Made by a program: the position numbers and the translations under genes. 64,000 nt of DNA. Origin: Robertkochia aurantiaca (GTDB lineage Bacteria; Bacteroidota; Bacteroidia; Flavobacteriales; Flavobacteriaceae). Positions 8,836 to 18,510 of this stretch are shown one piece after another. Under the pieces are notes generated by a model that worked only from the letters and a program-made list of their open reading frames with translations, made no database searches and had not been told where the DNA came from. The stretch is taken from the NCBI RefSeq assembly GCF_020166495.1, contig NZ_JAINZS010000002.1, forward strand, positions 496,001 through 560,000, given 5' to 3'. Position 1 is the stretch's first letter. Each line of letters opens with the position of its first letter.

Positions 8836-8861
8836 TTGCACCATGATTTTTAACAAAGATA
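8831..8861. promoter_or_regulatory. Interlocked divergent -7 boxes for pyrE and NUDIX
   Basis: On the plus strand TACATTTG (8831-8838) precedes the pyrE ATG by 4 bases, so its transcript would be leaderless or nearly so. On the minus strand TATCTTTG (8861-8854) lies 18 bases before the NUDIX ATG. Each box lies inside the other gene's first codons. The -33 elements are weak on both sides. Confidence 0.6.
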
Positions 8862-9487
8862 CCGCCAGGAAAACAGCAGAACTTCTATTGCAAATAAATG
8901 CAATAAAATTGAATTCGAAAAATTTATTTACCTGGGCTTCGGGCTGGAAATCACCCATATACTGCGACAATCGCATCGTACTTTCATACCCGCCCATTCG
9001 AAACTATATCAGGGAACAGATGGCCCGACAGATCGAAGAGGTCTATGGAAAACCCGATGTTATAGCCGGAGTTGCCACAGGTGCTATCGGAATTGGTATG
9101 CTGGTTGCAGAATACATGAATCTGCCTTTTATTTATGTGAGGCCTGAACCTAAAAAACACGGACGGGGCAATCAGATCGAAGGACAATTGGAGCCGGGTC
9201 AGCACGTAGTGGTAGTAGAAGACCTAATAAGTACCGGCAAGAGCAGCCTCAACGCAGTAAAAGCCCTGAAAGAAGGAGGGGCTGTTATAAAGGGAATGAT
9301 CGCGATATTCACCTACGGTTTCGCAGTGTCTGAAGAAAACTTTGAAAAGGAAGGCGTTAGCCTGCATACGCTCAGCAACTACGATCATCTGCTGGAACAG
9401 GCCACCGAAACACATTATATTAACGAAAAAGAAATGAACACTCTGAAAGACTGGAGACTTAATCCTTCAGAGTGGAAACAGCAATAA
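8843..9487 (+). CDS. pyrE: Orotate phosphoribosyltransferase
   Basis: PyrE joins orotate to PRPP to give OMP in pyrimidine synthesis (cytoplasm). The 214-residue product starts MIFNKDTARKTAELLLQINA, a common N-terminus of Bacteroidota PyrE. It carries the flexible loop KKHGRGNQIEG (104-114) and the PRPP-binding motif VVVVEDLISTGKS (122-134). The following SRPBCC gene starts 2 bases after its stop, so they are co-transcribed. Confidence 0.95.
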   Translation: MIFNKDTARKTAELLLQINAIKLNSKNLFTWASGWKSPIYCDNRIVLSYPPIRNYIREQMARQIEEVYGKPDVIAGVATGAIGIGMLVAEYMNLPFIYVRPEPKKHGRGNQIEGQLEPGQHVVVVEDLISTGKSSLNAVKALKEGGAVIKGMIAIFTYGFAVSEENFEKEGVSLHTLSNYDHLLEQATETHYINEKEMNTLKDWRLNPSEWKQQ

Positions 9488-9489
9488 TT

Positions 9490-9882
9490 ATGACCATAGA
9501 AACTCCTAAAACCACAGTCAACAAATCTCCTGAAGAGCTGTTCAACTTTCTGAGCCAGGTGGAGAACTTCGAAACACTTATGCCTGACAACATCAGCAAA
9601 TTTGAGGTGTTGGAAGAAGGCAAATTTCTTTTTGCCCTTCAGGGAATGCCTGAGATCGTTCTAAAGCTTAAAGACCAGGACCCTCACAAGAAGGTCGTAT
9701 TAGGTGCCGCCAGCGACAAACTGCCTTTTACCCTGACAGCCGACATCGATGAAGCGGCAGACAATAAAAGCGAAGCTAAACTGGTATTCGAAGGAGAATT
9801 TAATGCCATGATGGGGATGATGATCAAGGGACCAATCACCAAATTCATCAATACCCTGACCGAAAACATGTCTAAACTTTAG
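9490..9882 (+). CDS. SRPBCC (START-like) family protein
   Basis: A 130-residue protein starting at the ATG 9490 (MTIETPKTTVNKSPEELFNFL); the frame is open 6 codons upstream into pyrE, but this start gives the usual beginning of the fold. The pattern of an N-terminal strand, a helix with SQVENFETLMPDNISKFEV, and a long C-terminal helix (GPITKFINTLTENMSKL) is characteristic of the helix-grip fold that holds hydrophobic ligands. The function is unknown. It is tightly coupled to pyrE and followed by a hairpin that overlaps the end of birA. Confidence 0.8.
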   Translation: MTIETPKTTVNKSPEELFNFLSQVENFETLMPDNISKFEVLEEGKFLFALQGMPEIVLKLKDQDPHKKVVLGAASDKLPFTLTADIDEAADNKSEAKLVFEGEFNAMMGMMIKGPITKFINTLTENMSKL

Positions 9883-9911
9883 ATATCAAACTTTTCGGCT
9901 TTAAACTCACA

Positions 9912-9940
9912 CCCTGCTAATACAGCAGGGTTATTTCTTT
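9912..9940 (+). terminator. Terminator of the pyrE unit, overlapping the birA stop codon
   Basis: CCCTGCT (9912-9918) pairs with AGCAGGG (9924-9930) around AATAC, followed by TTATTTCTTT on the plus strand. The last codons and stop of birA, on the opposite strand, are encoded within this hairpin. Confidence 0.7.
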
Positions 9941-10648
9941 AAGGTCAAATCGTTGCCGTACTTCGTCTTCAAGGCGAATAACAAGTTTCCCTCCGGTATC
10001 GACCCCCTCTATAAAACCCATTATCAGTGCTCCGTCGGGTTTTTTAAAAGTAGATGGCTTTTCTCTTCTGAAAAGCATGGACTCATACTCGCTTTTCAGC
10101 AGACCCAGTTCCCGGTTCTCAACCAGCTGTTCCATCTCGTTAATTCCTTTAATGATTCGCTGCATCACTTCATCACGGTTATAATGAATTCCTGTGATAC
10201 GTTTCATCGAAGAAGCGTTCAACAGATCTTCAAAGTCGAGCTGATTCACGTTCAACCCTATCCCGATTACAGAAGATCTCATTTGGTTTTCCTTAAAGAT
10301 GTTTTCTATGAGAATACCGCATATTTTGGCATTCCCTGACAAAATGTCGTTCGGCCATTTAATTCGCAGTGAAGGAATATCAAAGGTTTCCAGGCCTTTC
10401 AGAATACCCAGGGAAACAGCCATGCTAAGATAGAACTGCTCTTCCCTCTGCAGGCGCCTGATCTCCTTGAACAGGCTAAAGGTAAGGTTCTTACCGGGTT
10501 CACTGCGCCATACTGTTCCCATTTGACCCCTCCCTGAGGTCTGTTCATCACTGACCACCACGGTATTATCTGAGACCCCGCCGGAAGCGGCCATCTTCTT
10601 AAGATAGCTATTGGTCGAATCGATGGCATTAAGTTTGATAATGTTCAT
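9917..10648 (-). CDS. birA: Biotin--[acetyl-CoA-carboxylase] ligase
   Basis: The 243-residue enzyme attaches biotin to the carrier protein of acetyl-CoA carboxylase. The biotinyl-AMP loop is GRGQMGTVW (39-47), and KWPNDIL (97-103) carries the catalytic lysine/aspartate region. No N-terminal helix-turn-helix is present, so it is the monofunctional type that does not repress biotin genes. It is divergent from rsfS. A TACATTTT box (10672-10665) sits 16 bases upstream of its start. Confidence 0.92.
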   Translation of the reverse strand: MNIIKLNAIDSTNSYLKKMAASGGVSDNTVVVSDEQTSGRGQMGTVWRSEPGKNLTFSLFKEIRRLQREEQFYLSMAVSLGILKGLETFDIPSLRIKWPNDILSGNAKICGILIENIFKENQMRSSVIGIGLNVNQLDFEDLLNASSMKRITGIHYNRDEVMQRIIKGINEMEQLVENRELGLLKSEYESMLFRREKPSTFKKPDGALIMGFIEGVDTGGKLVIRLEDEVRQRFDLKEITLLY

Positions 10649-10713
10649 GAAAAGGGTTTCCTTTAAAATGTAATCTTATGTTAAGAGGGGAGCCCTGAAA
10701 AGATAAAAAATAA

Positions 10714-10721
10714 TAACTTTG
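10714..10721 (+). promoter_or_regulatory. -7 box of the rsfS-ftsH unit
   Basis: TAACTTTG matches the Bacteroidota -7 consensus and ends 18 bases before the rsfS ATG. No good TTG is seen at -33. Confidence 0.55.
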
Positions 10722-10739
10722 TGAAAATAAAATTTTTTA

Positions 10740-11108
10740 ATGGCAAAAGCGAATAGTAGTGCAGATCAGTTAATAACATTTATCTTAAAGGGAATTGAAG
10801 AGGTTAAGGGAAAGGATGTAAACATTTTAGATTTAAGAGATATAGAAAACACTGTTTGCGATTACTTCATTATCTGTAATGGTACTTCAAATACTCAGGT
10901 AAACGCCATCGTAAATTCCATCCAAAAAACGGTCAGTAAAGAGTTAAAAGACAAACCATGGCATGTTGAGGGAACTGATAATGCTGAATGGGTATTGATC
11001 GACTACGTCAACGTCGTGGTTCACGTGTTCCAGAAACACATCAGAGAATATTACGACATCGAAGGATTATGGGGTGATGCCAAGGTTACAGCTATCCCTT
11101 CCAATTAA
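10740..11108 (+). CDS. rsfS: Ribosome silencing factor RsfS
   Basis: The 122-residue protein shows the family core DLRDIENTVCDYFIICNG and the GLWGDAK end. RsfS binds ribosomal protein L14 and keeps the subunits apart in starvation. It is the first gene of a unit with ftsH, 16 bases apart. The pairing of rsfS with ftsH is common in this phylum. Confidence 0.93.
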   Translation: MAKANSSADQLITFILKGIEEVKGKDVNILDLRDIENTVCDYFIICNGTSNTQVNAIVNSIQKTVSKELKDKPWHVEGTDNAEWVLIDYVNVVVHVFQKHIREYYDIEGLWGDAKVTAIPSN

Positions 11109-11124
11109 ATTTAAGTTTTAGTAA

Positions 11125-13101
11125 ATGGCAAAAGAGAATAACAACAACAACAATAATAATACGCCCAAAAAACCCAGGTTCAGTTCATACTGGATCTATG
11201 GGGTGATACTGCTTTTCATCATTGGAATGCAGTTTTTTTCCGGAGGAAGTGGATGGTCTACTCCCCCTGACATCACACCGGCCAAACTCCAGGAATACCT
11301 GAGAGCGGGAGATGTTAAAAAAATACAGATTATTACCAATACCAGGCAGGCGAAGGTCTACCTGGATACGGAAGCTCTTGAAAAAGAAGTTCACAAGAAT
11401 GCACAGAGTAAATCCCTGCTGCCTTCAACTTCACAACTACCTCAATATCAGCTCAAGTTCGGTGACCTGCAGAATTTTGAGAATGAGGTCAGTACAACCA
11501 TACAGGAAAACGACCTGGAAACTTCTGTAGAGTTCGAGCAGGAATCCAACCTTCTGGGTGACCTGTTGCTCACACTGCTGCCATTTGTGCTGATCATCGG
11601 GATCTGGATATTCCTCATGAGAAGAATGTCAGGTGGTGCAGCCGGCGGTGCCGGAGGGCAGATCTTTAACATCGGTAAATCAAAGGCGAAGCTCTTTGAT
11701 GAAAAGACCGACATGAAGGTCAGCTTTAAGGATGTTGCCGGATTGGAAGGGGCTAAAGAGGAGGTTCAGGAGATCGTAGACTTTTTGAAGAACCCTGAAA
11801 AATATACTTCCCTTGGTGGTAAAATACCTAAAGGAGCCTTACTGGTAGGACCTCCGGGTACAGGTAAAACCCTGCTCGCGAAAGCGGTGGCAGGAGAGGC
11901 AAAAGTGCCTTTCTTCTCGCTTTCGGGTTCAGACTTCGTTGAGATGTTTGTAGGGGTGGGTGCCTCAAGGGTACGCGACCTGTTCAAACAGGCGAAAGAT
12001 AAAGCTCCGGCGATCATATTCATCGATGAGATCGATGCCATCGGTAGGGCTCGTGGTAAAAACAATTTCACCGGCAGTAACGATGAGCGGGAAAACACCC
12101 TCAACCAGCTGTTGACTGAAATGGATGGTTTTGGCACTAACACTAATGTGATCGTGATCGCAGCCACCAACCGTGCCGATGTCTTAGATAAGGCACTCAT
12201 GCGGGCGGGTCGATTTGACAGACAGATCTATGTCGATCTCCCTGATGTACGGGAACGCAAAGAGATCTTCGAGGTTCACCTCAGACCCATCAAGACCTCT
12301 GAAAAACTGGATATGGAGTTTCTCGCGAAACAAACCCCCGGCTTCTCAGGTGCAGATATCGCCAATGTTTGTAACGAAGCAGCCCTGATCGCTGCACGAA
12401 ACGGGAAAAAAGCCGTTGACAAACAGGATTTCCTGGATGCGGTAGACCGTATCGTTGGAGGATTGGAAAAAAAGAACAAGATCATCACCCCGGAAGAGAA
12501 AAAGACCATCGCCTTTCACGAGGCCGGTCACGCTACGGTAAGCTGGTTGCTTGAACATGCAGCTCCCCTGGTGAAGGTTACCATCGTTCCCCGCGGACAA
12601 AGCCTCGGTGCAGCATGGTACCTGCCGGAAGAACGATTGATCGTTCGCCCCGAGCAAATGCTTGACGAGATGTGTGCCACCATGGGTGGAAGAGCAGCCG
12701 AAAAAGTGATCTTCGATAAAATATCAACCGGTGCACTCAGCGATCTCGAAAAAGTGACCAAACAGGCCAGAGCCATGGTTACCATCTACGGACTGAATGA
12801 CCAGATAGGAAACCTCACTTATTACGATTCTACCGGTCAGACCGATTATAACTTCTCCAAACCATACAGTGAGGAGACGGCGAAGATCATCGACAAGGAG
12901 ATCTCCAGAATCATTGAAGAGCAGTACAAAAGGGCCATTGAGATACTGGAGAAGAACAAGGATAAACTCACAACCCTGGCAGAATATCTTCTTGACAAGG
13001 AAGTTATTTTCAAAGATGACCTTGAGCGCATCTTCGGCAAAAGACCTTTTGAAAAAAAGGACAAAGAAGAAGAGGAAGCTGAAGAGTTACAGGAAAACTA
13101 G
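11125..13101 (+). CDS. ftsH: ATP-dependent zinc metalloprotease FtsH
   Basis: The 658-residue membrane protease degrades misfolded and regulatory proteins. Order: an Asn-rich N-terminal tail (residues 5-12), TM1 about 22-38, a periplasmic domain to about 145, TM2 about 148-166, a glycine-rich linker, and the AAA domain with Walker A GPPGTGKT (242-249), Walker B IIFIDEID (297-304) and NRADVLDKALMRAGRFD. The zinc site HEAGH is at 465-469. The C-terminal tail is highly acidic. All catalytic residues are present. Confidence 0.97.
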   Translation: MAKENNNNNNNNTPKKPRFSSYWIYGVILLFIIGMQFFSGGSGWSTPPDITPAKLQEYLRAGDVKKIQIITNTRQAKVYLDTEALEKEVHKNAQSKSLLPSTSQLPQYQLKFGDLQNFENEVSTTIQENDLETSVEFEQESNLLGDLLLTLLPFVLIIGIWIFLMRRMSGGAAGGAGGQIFNIGKSKAKLFDEKTDMKVSFKDVAGLEGAKEEVQEIVDFLKNPEKYTSLGGKIPKGALLVGPPGTGKTLLAKAVAGEAKVPFFSLSGSDFVEMFVGVGASRVRDLFKQAKDKAPAIIFIDEIDAIGRARGKNNFTGSNDERENTLNQLLTEMDGFGTNTNVIVIAATNRADVLDKALMRAGRFDRQIYVDLPDVRERKEIFEVHLRPIKTSEKLDMEFLAKQTPGFSGADIANVCNEAALIAARNGKKAVDKQDFLDAVDRIVGGLEKKNKIITPEEKKTIAFHEAGHATVSWLLEHAAPLVKVTIVPRGQSLGAAWYLPEERLIVRPEQMLDEMCATMGGRAAEKVIFDKISTGALSDLEKVTKQARAMVTIYGLNDQIGNLTYYDSTGQTDYNFSKPYSEETAKIIDKEISRIIEEQYKRAIEILEKNKDKLTTLAEYLLDKEVIFKDDLERIFGKRPFEKKDKEEEEAEELQEN

Positions 13102-13125
13102 GACTTTGGTTAACAATATAAACTC

Positions 13126-13162
13126 CGGGCACAAAATTGTTTTTTGTGCCCGTATTTTATAA
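13126..13162 (+). terminator. Terminator after ftsH
   Basis: CGGGCACAAAA (13126-13136) pairs with TTTTGTGCCCG (13142-13152), then TATTTTAT. It separates rsfS-ftsH from the LUD-cdsA-psd unit. Confidence 0.75.
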
Positions 13163-13231
13163 ATAACCATATTATTTCATACTTTTAAGAACAGAGCAAG
13201 AAAGAATCACCGATACCCCCATTAATTTATA

Positions 13232-13843
13232 ATGAGCTTATTTAAACGACTTTTTGGAAAAAATTCTGGCAAGGATTCAAAACCTGAAGGCGCTGAACAG
13301 CGAGGTAAGTTCATGCCTGAAGTCAAGCTCCCCACCGATGAAAAGTTTACCATCAACTTCAAGAAAAACGGTGGTAAGTTTCTCTATTGTGATTCCATCG
13401 ACGAAATTCATGACTGCTTTGCCAATATCCTGCAAGAAAATCAATGGAATACAGAAGATATATGTTGCCTTGATGACTCTCTTAAAAAAAGCTTTCAACC
13501 TCCATTTAAACTTCCCTCCCGAAAGAACTGCAGGGGAGCCGAGGCTTTTCTAAGCCGTTGTGAGTACCTGGTGGCCGACAATGGCTCCCTGTTGATCAGC
13601 TCCAACCAAATAGGAGAAAGTAAACTTAATGAACTGCCCGGTAACTTTGTGATCTTTGCCACTACAAGCCAGTTAATCGACAATATCGGTGAAGGGCTTC
13701 GCGGAATCAAATCCAAAAACCGCAGCGTGATACCTACAAATATCACCACCATTAAGAACTTTACCATGAGCGAAGAAAAAGATTTCCTCACCTATGGTAG
13801 TAGTTCAAAAAACTTATATTTGCTCCTACTGGAAGATTTATAG
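13232..13843 (+). CDS. LUD domain protein (LutC/YkgG-like)
   Basis: The 203-residue product matches the LUD fold in its second half: VADNGSLLISSNQ, FVIFATTSQLIDNIGEGL and RSVIPTNITTIKNF. LutC-type proteins take part in lactate oxidation, but no lutA/lutB partners are here. The gene sits directly in front of cdsA with 1 base between stop and start. A role linked to lactate is therefore not supported by context. The N-terminal third is basic and less conserved. Confidence 0.75.
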   Translation: MSLFKRLFGKNSGKDSKPEGAEQRGKFMPEVKLPTDEKFTINFKKNGGKFLYCDSIDEIHDCFANILQENQWNTEDICCLDDSLKKSFQPPFKLPSRKNCRGAEAFLSRCEYLVADNGSLLISSNQIGESKLNELPGNFVIFATTSQLIDNIGEGLRGIKSKNRSVIPTNITTIKNFTMSEEKDFLTYGSSSKNLYLLLLEDL

Positions 13844-13844
13844 T

Positions 13845-14660
13845 ATGAGAGAACTTCTGAAGCGCTCGATCACCGGCGTTCTATACGTATTGTTACTTCT
13901 CGCAGCGGTTTTTTTGAGCAATGATGCTTTTGATTTTCTCTTCCTTATTTTTGGGCTGGTCTGCCTTTATGAATTCAAACGCATTATAAGACTCAGAGGA
14001 TACCTGGTCTTTATCGCCTTTCTGCTCTTATGGTGGGTGTATATCTATATACTGAATACCATTTCATACAAGGAGACCCTGAAGACCCTGTTGCTGATTG
14101 CCTGTATCTCTTTCGATCTCTTATTGCTTATCGACCTGTTCACCATCAAAAAGATCAGGTACAGCAACGAAATGAAATTCCTCACCAGCCTTTTCTATAT
14201 AGGAGGTGGCTGTATATTTCTGACCATGATACCTTATCGGATCGATCATTTTGCCAAACCTCTGATTATTGGTATTTTTATATTGATCTGGGTAAATGAT
14301 TCCTTCGCTTACCTGGTTGGAAAGACTTTCGGCAAACGAAAACTCTTTGAACGTGTTTCTCCAAAGAAAACTATAGAAGGCTTTCTAGGAGGTTTATTTT
14401 TTGCATTGCTTGCGGCCTATCTCCTATACAGATATGGTCATGAGTTAAACCTGGCTCAATGGATCCTGCTTGCACTGGTAGTGGTAATTACAGGCTCCCT
14501 TGGCGACCTGGTCGAATCGATGTTTAAAAGAAGAGCGGGAGTGAAAGACAGCGGAGCCATCCTGCCGGGTCATGGCGGATTGCTGGATCGGCTGGACAGC
14601 CTGGTTTTCGCCGCCCCTTTTGCTTATCTAATGCTACAAATTTTCAACTATGTTTCATAA
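13845..14660 (+). CDS. cdsA: Phosphatidate cytidylyltransferase
   Basis: CdsA makes CDP-diacylglycerol from phosphatidic acid and CTP in the inner membrane. The start at 13845 (MRELLKRSITGVLYV) lies 1 base after the LUD stop. The 271-residue protein has about eight membrane helices and the C-terminal signature SMFKRRAGVKDSG..LPGHGGLLDRLDS. It overlaps psd by 11 bases, so translation is probably coupled. Confidence 0.93.
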   Translation: MRELLKRSITGVLYVLLLLAAVFLSNDAFDFLFLIFGLVCLYEFKRIIRLRGYLVFIAFLLLWWVYIYILNTISYKETLKTLLLIACISFDLLLLIDLFTIKKIRYSNEMKFLTSLFYIGGGCIFLTMIPYRIDHFAKPLIIGIFILIWVNDSFAYLVGKTFGKRKLFERVSPKKTIEGFLGGLFFALLAAYLLYRYGHELNLAQWILLALVVVITGSLGDLVESMFKRRAGVKDSGAILPGHGGLLDRLDSLVFAAPFAYLMLQIFNYVS

Positions 14661-15297
14661 GGAAGGATACAAGATCATCATTATCACCCTTTTCTTGGTT
14701 ATAGCCGGGGTGTTATCAGCTCATTTTTATATCGACAAAGACTGGATCCGCATCCTGGTGCAGATGATATTTCTGGTCTTGCTCATTCTTATTTTGCAGT
14801 TTTTCCGCAATCCCAAAAGACTCATATCACCTGATGACGCAACAGTTATCGCTCCTGTAGATGGAAAAGTGGTGGTGATCGAAAAAGTATTCGAAAAAGA
14901 GTACTTCAAAGACGAGCGCATTCAGGTATCTATTTTCATGTCGCCCATCAATGTACACGTGACCCGGTATGCTATCGGAGGAAAGGTCACCTACAGTAAA
15001 TACCACCCGGGGAAATACCTGGTGGCATGGCATCCAAAATCTTCTGAAGAAAACGAACGTACCACTGTCGTGATCAAGAACCCGGTCTATGGGGAGGTTT
15101 TATACCGTCAGATTGCCGGAGCCATGGCCAAGCGTATTGTGAACTACGCCAGGGAAGGCCAGGAAGCCGTACAAGGCGCAGATGCCGGTTTTATAAAATT
15201 CGGATCTCGTGTCGACTTGTTTCTCCCGCTTGATGCCGATATAAAAGTCGCTCTGCATGAAAAGGTCAGAGGAGGCGTTGATGTTATCGCAACTTAA
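14650..15297 (+). CDS. psd: Phosphatidylserine decarboxylase (short, archaeal-like type)
   Basis: The 215-residue proenzyme decarboxylates phosphatidylserine to phosphatidylethanolamine. Two N-terminal membrane helices (about 8-27 and 33-51) precede the domain. The self-cleavage site is FGSRVDLFLP, with Gly185-Ser186; the serine becomes the pyruvoyl group. Other conserved parts are IAPVDGKVV and FMSPINVHVTR. It overlaps cdsA and is followed 10 bases later by an ACBP gene. The short length is normal for this subfamily. Confidence 0.92.
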   Translation: MFHKEGYKIIIITLFLVIAGVLSAHFYIDKDWIRILVQMIFLVLLILILQFFRNPKRLISPDDATVIAPVDGKVVVIEKVFEKEYFKDERIQVSIFMSPINVHVTRYAIGGKVTYSKYHPGKYLVAWHPKSSEENERTTVVIKNPVYGEVLYRQIAGAMAKRIVNYAREGQEAVQGADAGFIKFGSRVDLFLPLDADIKVALHEKVRGGVDVIAT

Positions 15298-15307
15298 AAA
15301 GTACAAC

Positions 15308-15583
15308 ATGAAAGGGAAGGAACTAGATAAGACCTTCAGGGAAGCAGTTGACCGTATCAACGAATATGACCAGATGCTGCCTGCAGACTTTTTATTACGG
15401 TTATACGCCTACTATAAGCGCGCTACAAGAAGCACAGACCCTCCGGGCAGTAAGCGATCGATCATCAATGCATTCAAAGCAAACGCGCTTTTTCAGGTTC
15501 AGGATATTTCTGAGAGCGAAGCCAAAAGAAAGTATATCGAACTGGTCAATTCGTATTTTGACAGTTTAGACTCCCAACCTTAA
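15308..15583 (+). CDS. Acyl-CoA-binding protein
   Basis: A 91-residue protein of the ACBP fold. The ATG at 15308 (MKGKELDKTFREAVDRIN) is chosen because earlier starts overlap psd and add a non-conserved tail. Hallmarks are LLRLYAYYKRAT (the acyl-CoA-contacting YxxYKQAT motif) and AKRKYIELVNSYF. It binds long-chain acyl-CoA in the cytoplasm. Its place after cdsA and psd fits lipid metabolism. Confidence 0.88.
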   Translation: MKGKELDKTFREAVDRINEYDQMLPADFLLRLYAYYKRATRSTDPPGSKRSIINAFKANALFQVQDISESEAKRKYIELVNSYFDSLDSQP

Positions 15584-15691
15584 TAATCACCTCCCGCTCC
15601 TTATACTCTCCCAGCTTACGTATAATTCTTAATTTTTGCCGGATTTATGGATTGCGATTTAACACGGCTGCTATACTCCATCAAATAAAAA

Positions 15692-15712
15692 AGAGGACCA
15701 CAGGGGTCCTCT
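15692..15712 (-). terminator. Terminator of valS
   Basis: AGAGGACC (15692-15699) pairs with GGTCCTCT (15705-15712). Read on the minus strand it is followed by a run of T, 39 bases after the valS stop codon. Confidence 0.8.
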
Positions 15713-15750
15713 CTTGATAAAATTTACAGCATCAAAACCGTATGAAGCTA

Positions 15751-18384
15751 TTACTGCAGGCCGGCAAGACTTTCTTTTAGGGTCTCTATCTTAGCCAGGG
15801 CATCAGCCTCTTTCTTTCGCTCCATTTCCACCACCTTTTCCGGGGCACTGTTTACGAATCTTTCGTTGGAAAGTTTTTTGCGTACGGTTTTAAGAAATCC
15901 TTCGGTATATGAAAGTTCTTCTTCTATTTTCTTCTTTTCACTCTCGACATCAACCGATCCCTCCATTGGAATGAAATATTCATTTGATCCGACCCTGAAA
16001 GATATAGACCCCTCTATCTTCTCATTGGTATAGGATAGCTTTTCAATATTTCCCAGTTTGGTAATTACCGGATCAAACTCTTTACCTGTACCCTCGTTAT
16101 CGAGCACATAAAGCTCGAGGCTGTTCTTCTGAGCGATATTTTTTTCTTTACGTACAGTTCTGATACCTGAAATCACTTCTGCAGCAAAAGCGAAACGGGA
16201 CACCAGCTGCTCATCAGCCTTTTCATACTCAGGCCAGGAAGCAACGATCAGGGCATCTTCCGGCATACGCTCCTCCATATGCTGCCAGATTTCTTCGGTG
16301 AGGAAAGGCATAAAAGGATGTAAAAGTTTGAGGTTGTCTTCAAACAGGGAGATCACCTCAGCGAATGTTTTCTTATTAACGGGTTGCTGATAGGCAGGCT
16401 TGACCATCTCCAGCAGCCATGAACAGAAGTCATCCCATATGAGTTTATAGATTGCCATGAGCGCATCTGAGATTCGGTATTTCTCAAAATGATCTTCTAT
16501 CTCAGCAAGTACGGTATTGAATTTATTCCTGTACCAACTTGTAGCTATGGCTGCATGTTCAGGCTGGCCTATCGTATCATCAATATCCCAACCCTTCACA
16601 AGTCTGAAAGCATTCCAGATCTTATTGGCAAAATTCTTTCCCTGCTGGCATAATGCCTCATCGAATAAGAGATCGTTACCCGCCGCAGAACTCAGTAAAA
16701 GTCCCACGCGCACCCCATCAGCGCCATAATCCCTGATCAACTGCAGGGCATCGGGTGAATTTCCGAGGGATTTCGACATCTTTCGACGTTGTTTATCCCT
16801 GACCAAACCGGTAAGATAAACGTTAGTGAAAGGCTTTTCGTCTCTGAACTCGTAGCCGGCAAAAATCATTCTGGCCACCCAAAAGAAAAGTATATCAGGA
16901 CCTGTGACCAGGTCGTTGGTCGGATAATAATATTTTATCTCCTCATTTTCGGGCTCTAGTATACCCCCAAAAACACTAATGGGCCATAACCATGATGAAA
17001 ACCAGGTATCTAATGAATCTTCTTCCTGTTTCAGATCCTCAGCCTGTAACTCCTCCTTTCCGGTAGCCTTTCTCGCAAGATCCAATGCTTCTTCAATAGT
17101 GGCTGCGACCACAAAATCTTCTTTCCCTTCTCCGTAATAAAAAGCAGGAATACGGTGTCCCCACCATAATTGACGGGAAATATTCCAATCTCTGATATTT
17201 TCGAGCCAGTGCTTGAAAGTGTTTTCGAACTTTTTAGGGAACAAACGTATATCCCCCGTTTCAAGAACGGCTTTAAGCGCCGGTTCAGAAAGATCTTTCA
17301 TCTTAAGAAACCACTGATCAGAAAGCCTGGGTTCGATCACCGCCTTTGTCCTTTCTGAAGTACCCACCTTATGCATATGGGGTTCGGTTTTTACAAGTGA
17401 TCCCAGGGATTCCAGCTCTTTCACGATGGCCTTACGAACCGCAAAACGATCCATGCCCTCATAATGGAGGCCGTTAGCATTAACACTGGCATCGTCATTA
17501 AAGATATCGACCACTTCAAGCCCGTGCTTGTCGCCGAGCATTTTATCATTTTCGTCATGGGCCGGGGTCACCTTAAGACAACCGGTTCCGAATTCCATGT
17601 CTACATATTCATCCTGAATTACAGGGATGGCCCTGTTCACAACAGGTACTATGACCTTCTTACCAGCGAGGTGTGTATATCTTTCATCATCAGGATGAAT
17701 ACAGATAGCCGTATCTCCTAAAATGGTCTCCGGGCGTGTAGTAGCGATGATTACTTTCTCATCACTGCCTTCGATCTGATAAGCCAGGTGGTACAGGTTA
17801 CCCTGACGCTCTTCATAGATAACCTCTTCATCTGAAAGAGTGGTTTTTGCTTCAGGATCCCAGTTCACCATTCGGTGACCCTTATAGATCAGCCCTTTAT
17901 TATATAATTCAACAAAGACCTTGATCACCGAAGCCGACATATCGTCATCCATGGTGAATTTGGTGCGTTCCCAGTCACAGGAACACCCCAGCTTTTTTAA
18001 CTGCTCCAGGATCACTCCACCATACTCGTGAGTCCAATCCCAGGCGTGTTCCAAAAACGATTCCCGTGTCAGGTCGCACTTCTCTATTCCTGCTGCTTTC
18101 AGCTTAGCGACGACCTTGGCCTCGGTAGCAATCGATGCGTGATCGGTACCGGGAACCCAGCAGGCATTGTAGCCTTTCAGGCGGGCCCGTCTTATAAGCA
18201 CATCCTGAATGGTATTATTCAGCATATGCCCCATATGCAGCACCCCGGTCACGTTGGGTGGCGGGATCACAATGGTATACGGCTCCCTTTCATCAGGAAC
18301 CGAGCGAAAATACTTGTTCTCCATCCAGTAATCATACCATTTTGATTCGGCTGAACCGGCATCATATTTCGAGGGAATCGTCAT
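15751..18384 (-). CDS. valS: Valyl-tRNA synthetase
   Basis: The 877-residue class I synthetase charges tRNA-Val. [13 protein letters not shown] (41-53) contains the HIGH box, the editing-domain motif TTRPET is at 215-220, KMSKS is at 535-539, and a C-terminal coiled coil (about 810-877, ending LKESLAGLQ) is typical of ValS. It is transcribed alone, divergent from the DUF1573 gene, with a -7 box TACTTTTG at 18420-18413 and a terminator downstream. Confidence 0.97.
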   Translation of the reverse strand: MTIPSKYDAGSAESKWYDYWMENKYFRSVPDEREPYTIVIPPPNVTGVLHMGHMLNNTIQDVLIRRARLKGYNACWVPGTDHASIATEAKVVAKLKAAGIEKCDLTRESFLEHAWDWTHEYGGVILEQLKKLGCSCDWERTKFTMDDDMSASVIKVFVELYNKGLIYKGHRMVNWDPEAKTTLSDEEVIYEERQGNLYHLAYQIEGSDEKVIIATTRPETILGDTAICIHPDDERYTHLAGKKVIVPVVNRAIPVIQDEYVDMEFGTGCLKVTPAHDENDKMLGDKHGLEVVDIFNDDASVNANGLHYEGMDRFAVRKAIVKELESLGSLVKTEPHMHKVGTSERTKAVIEPRLSDQWFLKMKDLSEPALKAVLETGDIRLFPKKFENTFKHWLENIRDWNISRQLWWGHRIPAFYYGEGKEDFVVAATIEEALDLARKATGKEELQAEDLKQEEDSLDTWFSSWLWPISVFGGILEPENEEIKYYYPTNDLVTGPDILFFWVARMIFAGYEFRDEKPFTNVYLTGLVRDKQRRKMSKSLGNSPDALQLIRDYGADGVRVGLLLSSAAGNDLLFDEALCQQGKNFANKIWNAFRLVKGWDIDDTIGQPEHAAIATSWYRNKFNTVLAEIEDHFEKYRISDALMAIYKLIWDDFCSWLLEMVKPAYQQPVNKKTFAEVISLFEDNLKLLHPFMPFLTEEIWQHMEERMPEDALIVASWPEYEKADEQLVSRFAFAAEVISGIRTVRKEKNIAQKNSLELYVLDNEGTGKEFDPVITKLGNIEKLSYTNEKIEGSISFRVGSNEYFIPMEGSVDVESEKKKIEEELSYTEGFLKTVRKKLSNERFVNSAPEKVVEMERKKEADALAKIETLKESLAGLQ

Positions 18385-18412
18385 TTGTTATATGGATTTT
18401 TCAATGAAAATG

Positions 18413-18487
18413 CAAAAGTAGCACTATCGGCAGGATTTTAAAAGAAATCGATAAATTTTGCCGGTACACAGAAAGTGGTTAACTTTG
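18413..18487. promoter_or_regulatory. Divergent promoters of valS and the DUF1573 gene
   Basis: For the DUF1573 gene TTG (18458-18460), 19 bases and TAACTTTG (18480-18487) form a full match to the -33/-7 consensus. For valS only the -7 box TACTTTTG (complement of 18413-18420) is clear. Confidence 0.75.
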
Positions 18488-18510
18488 ATTCAATCTTAAA
18501 TCTTAGACTT

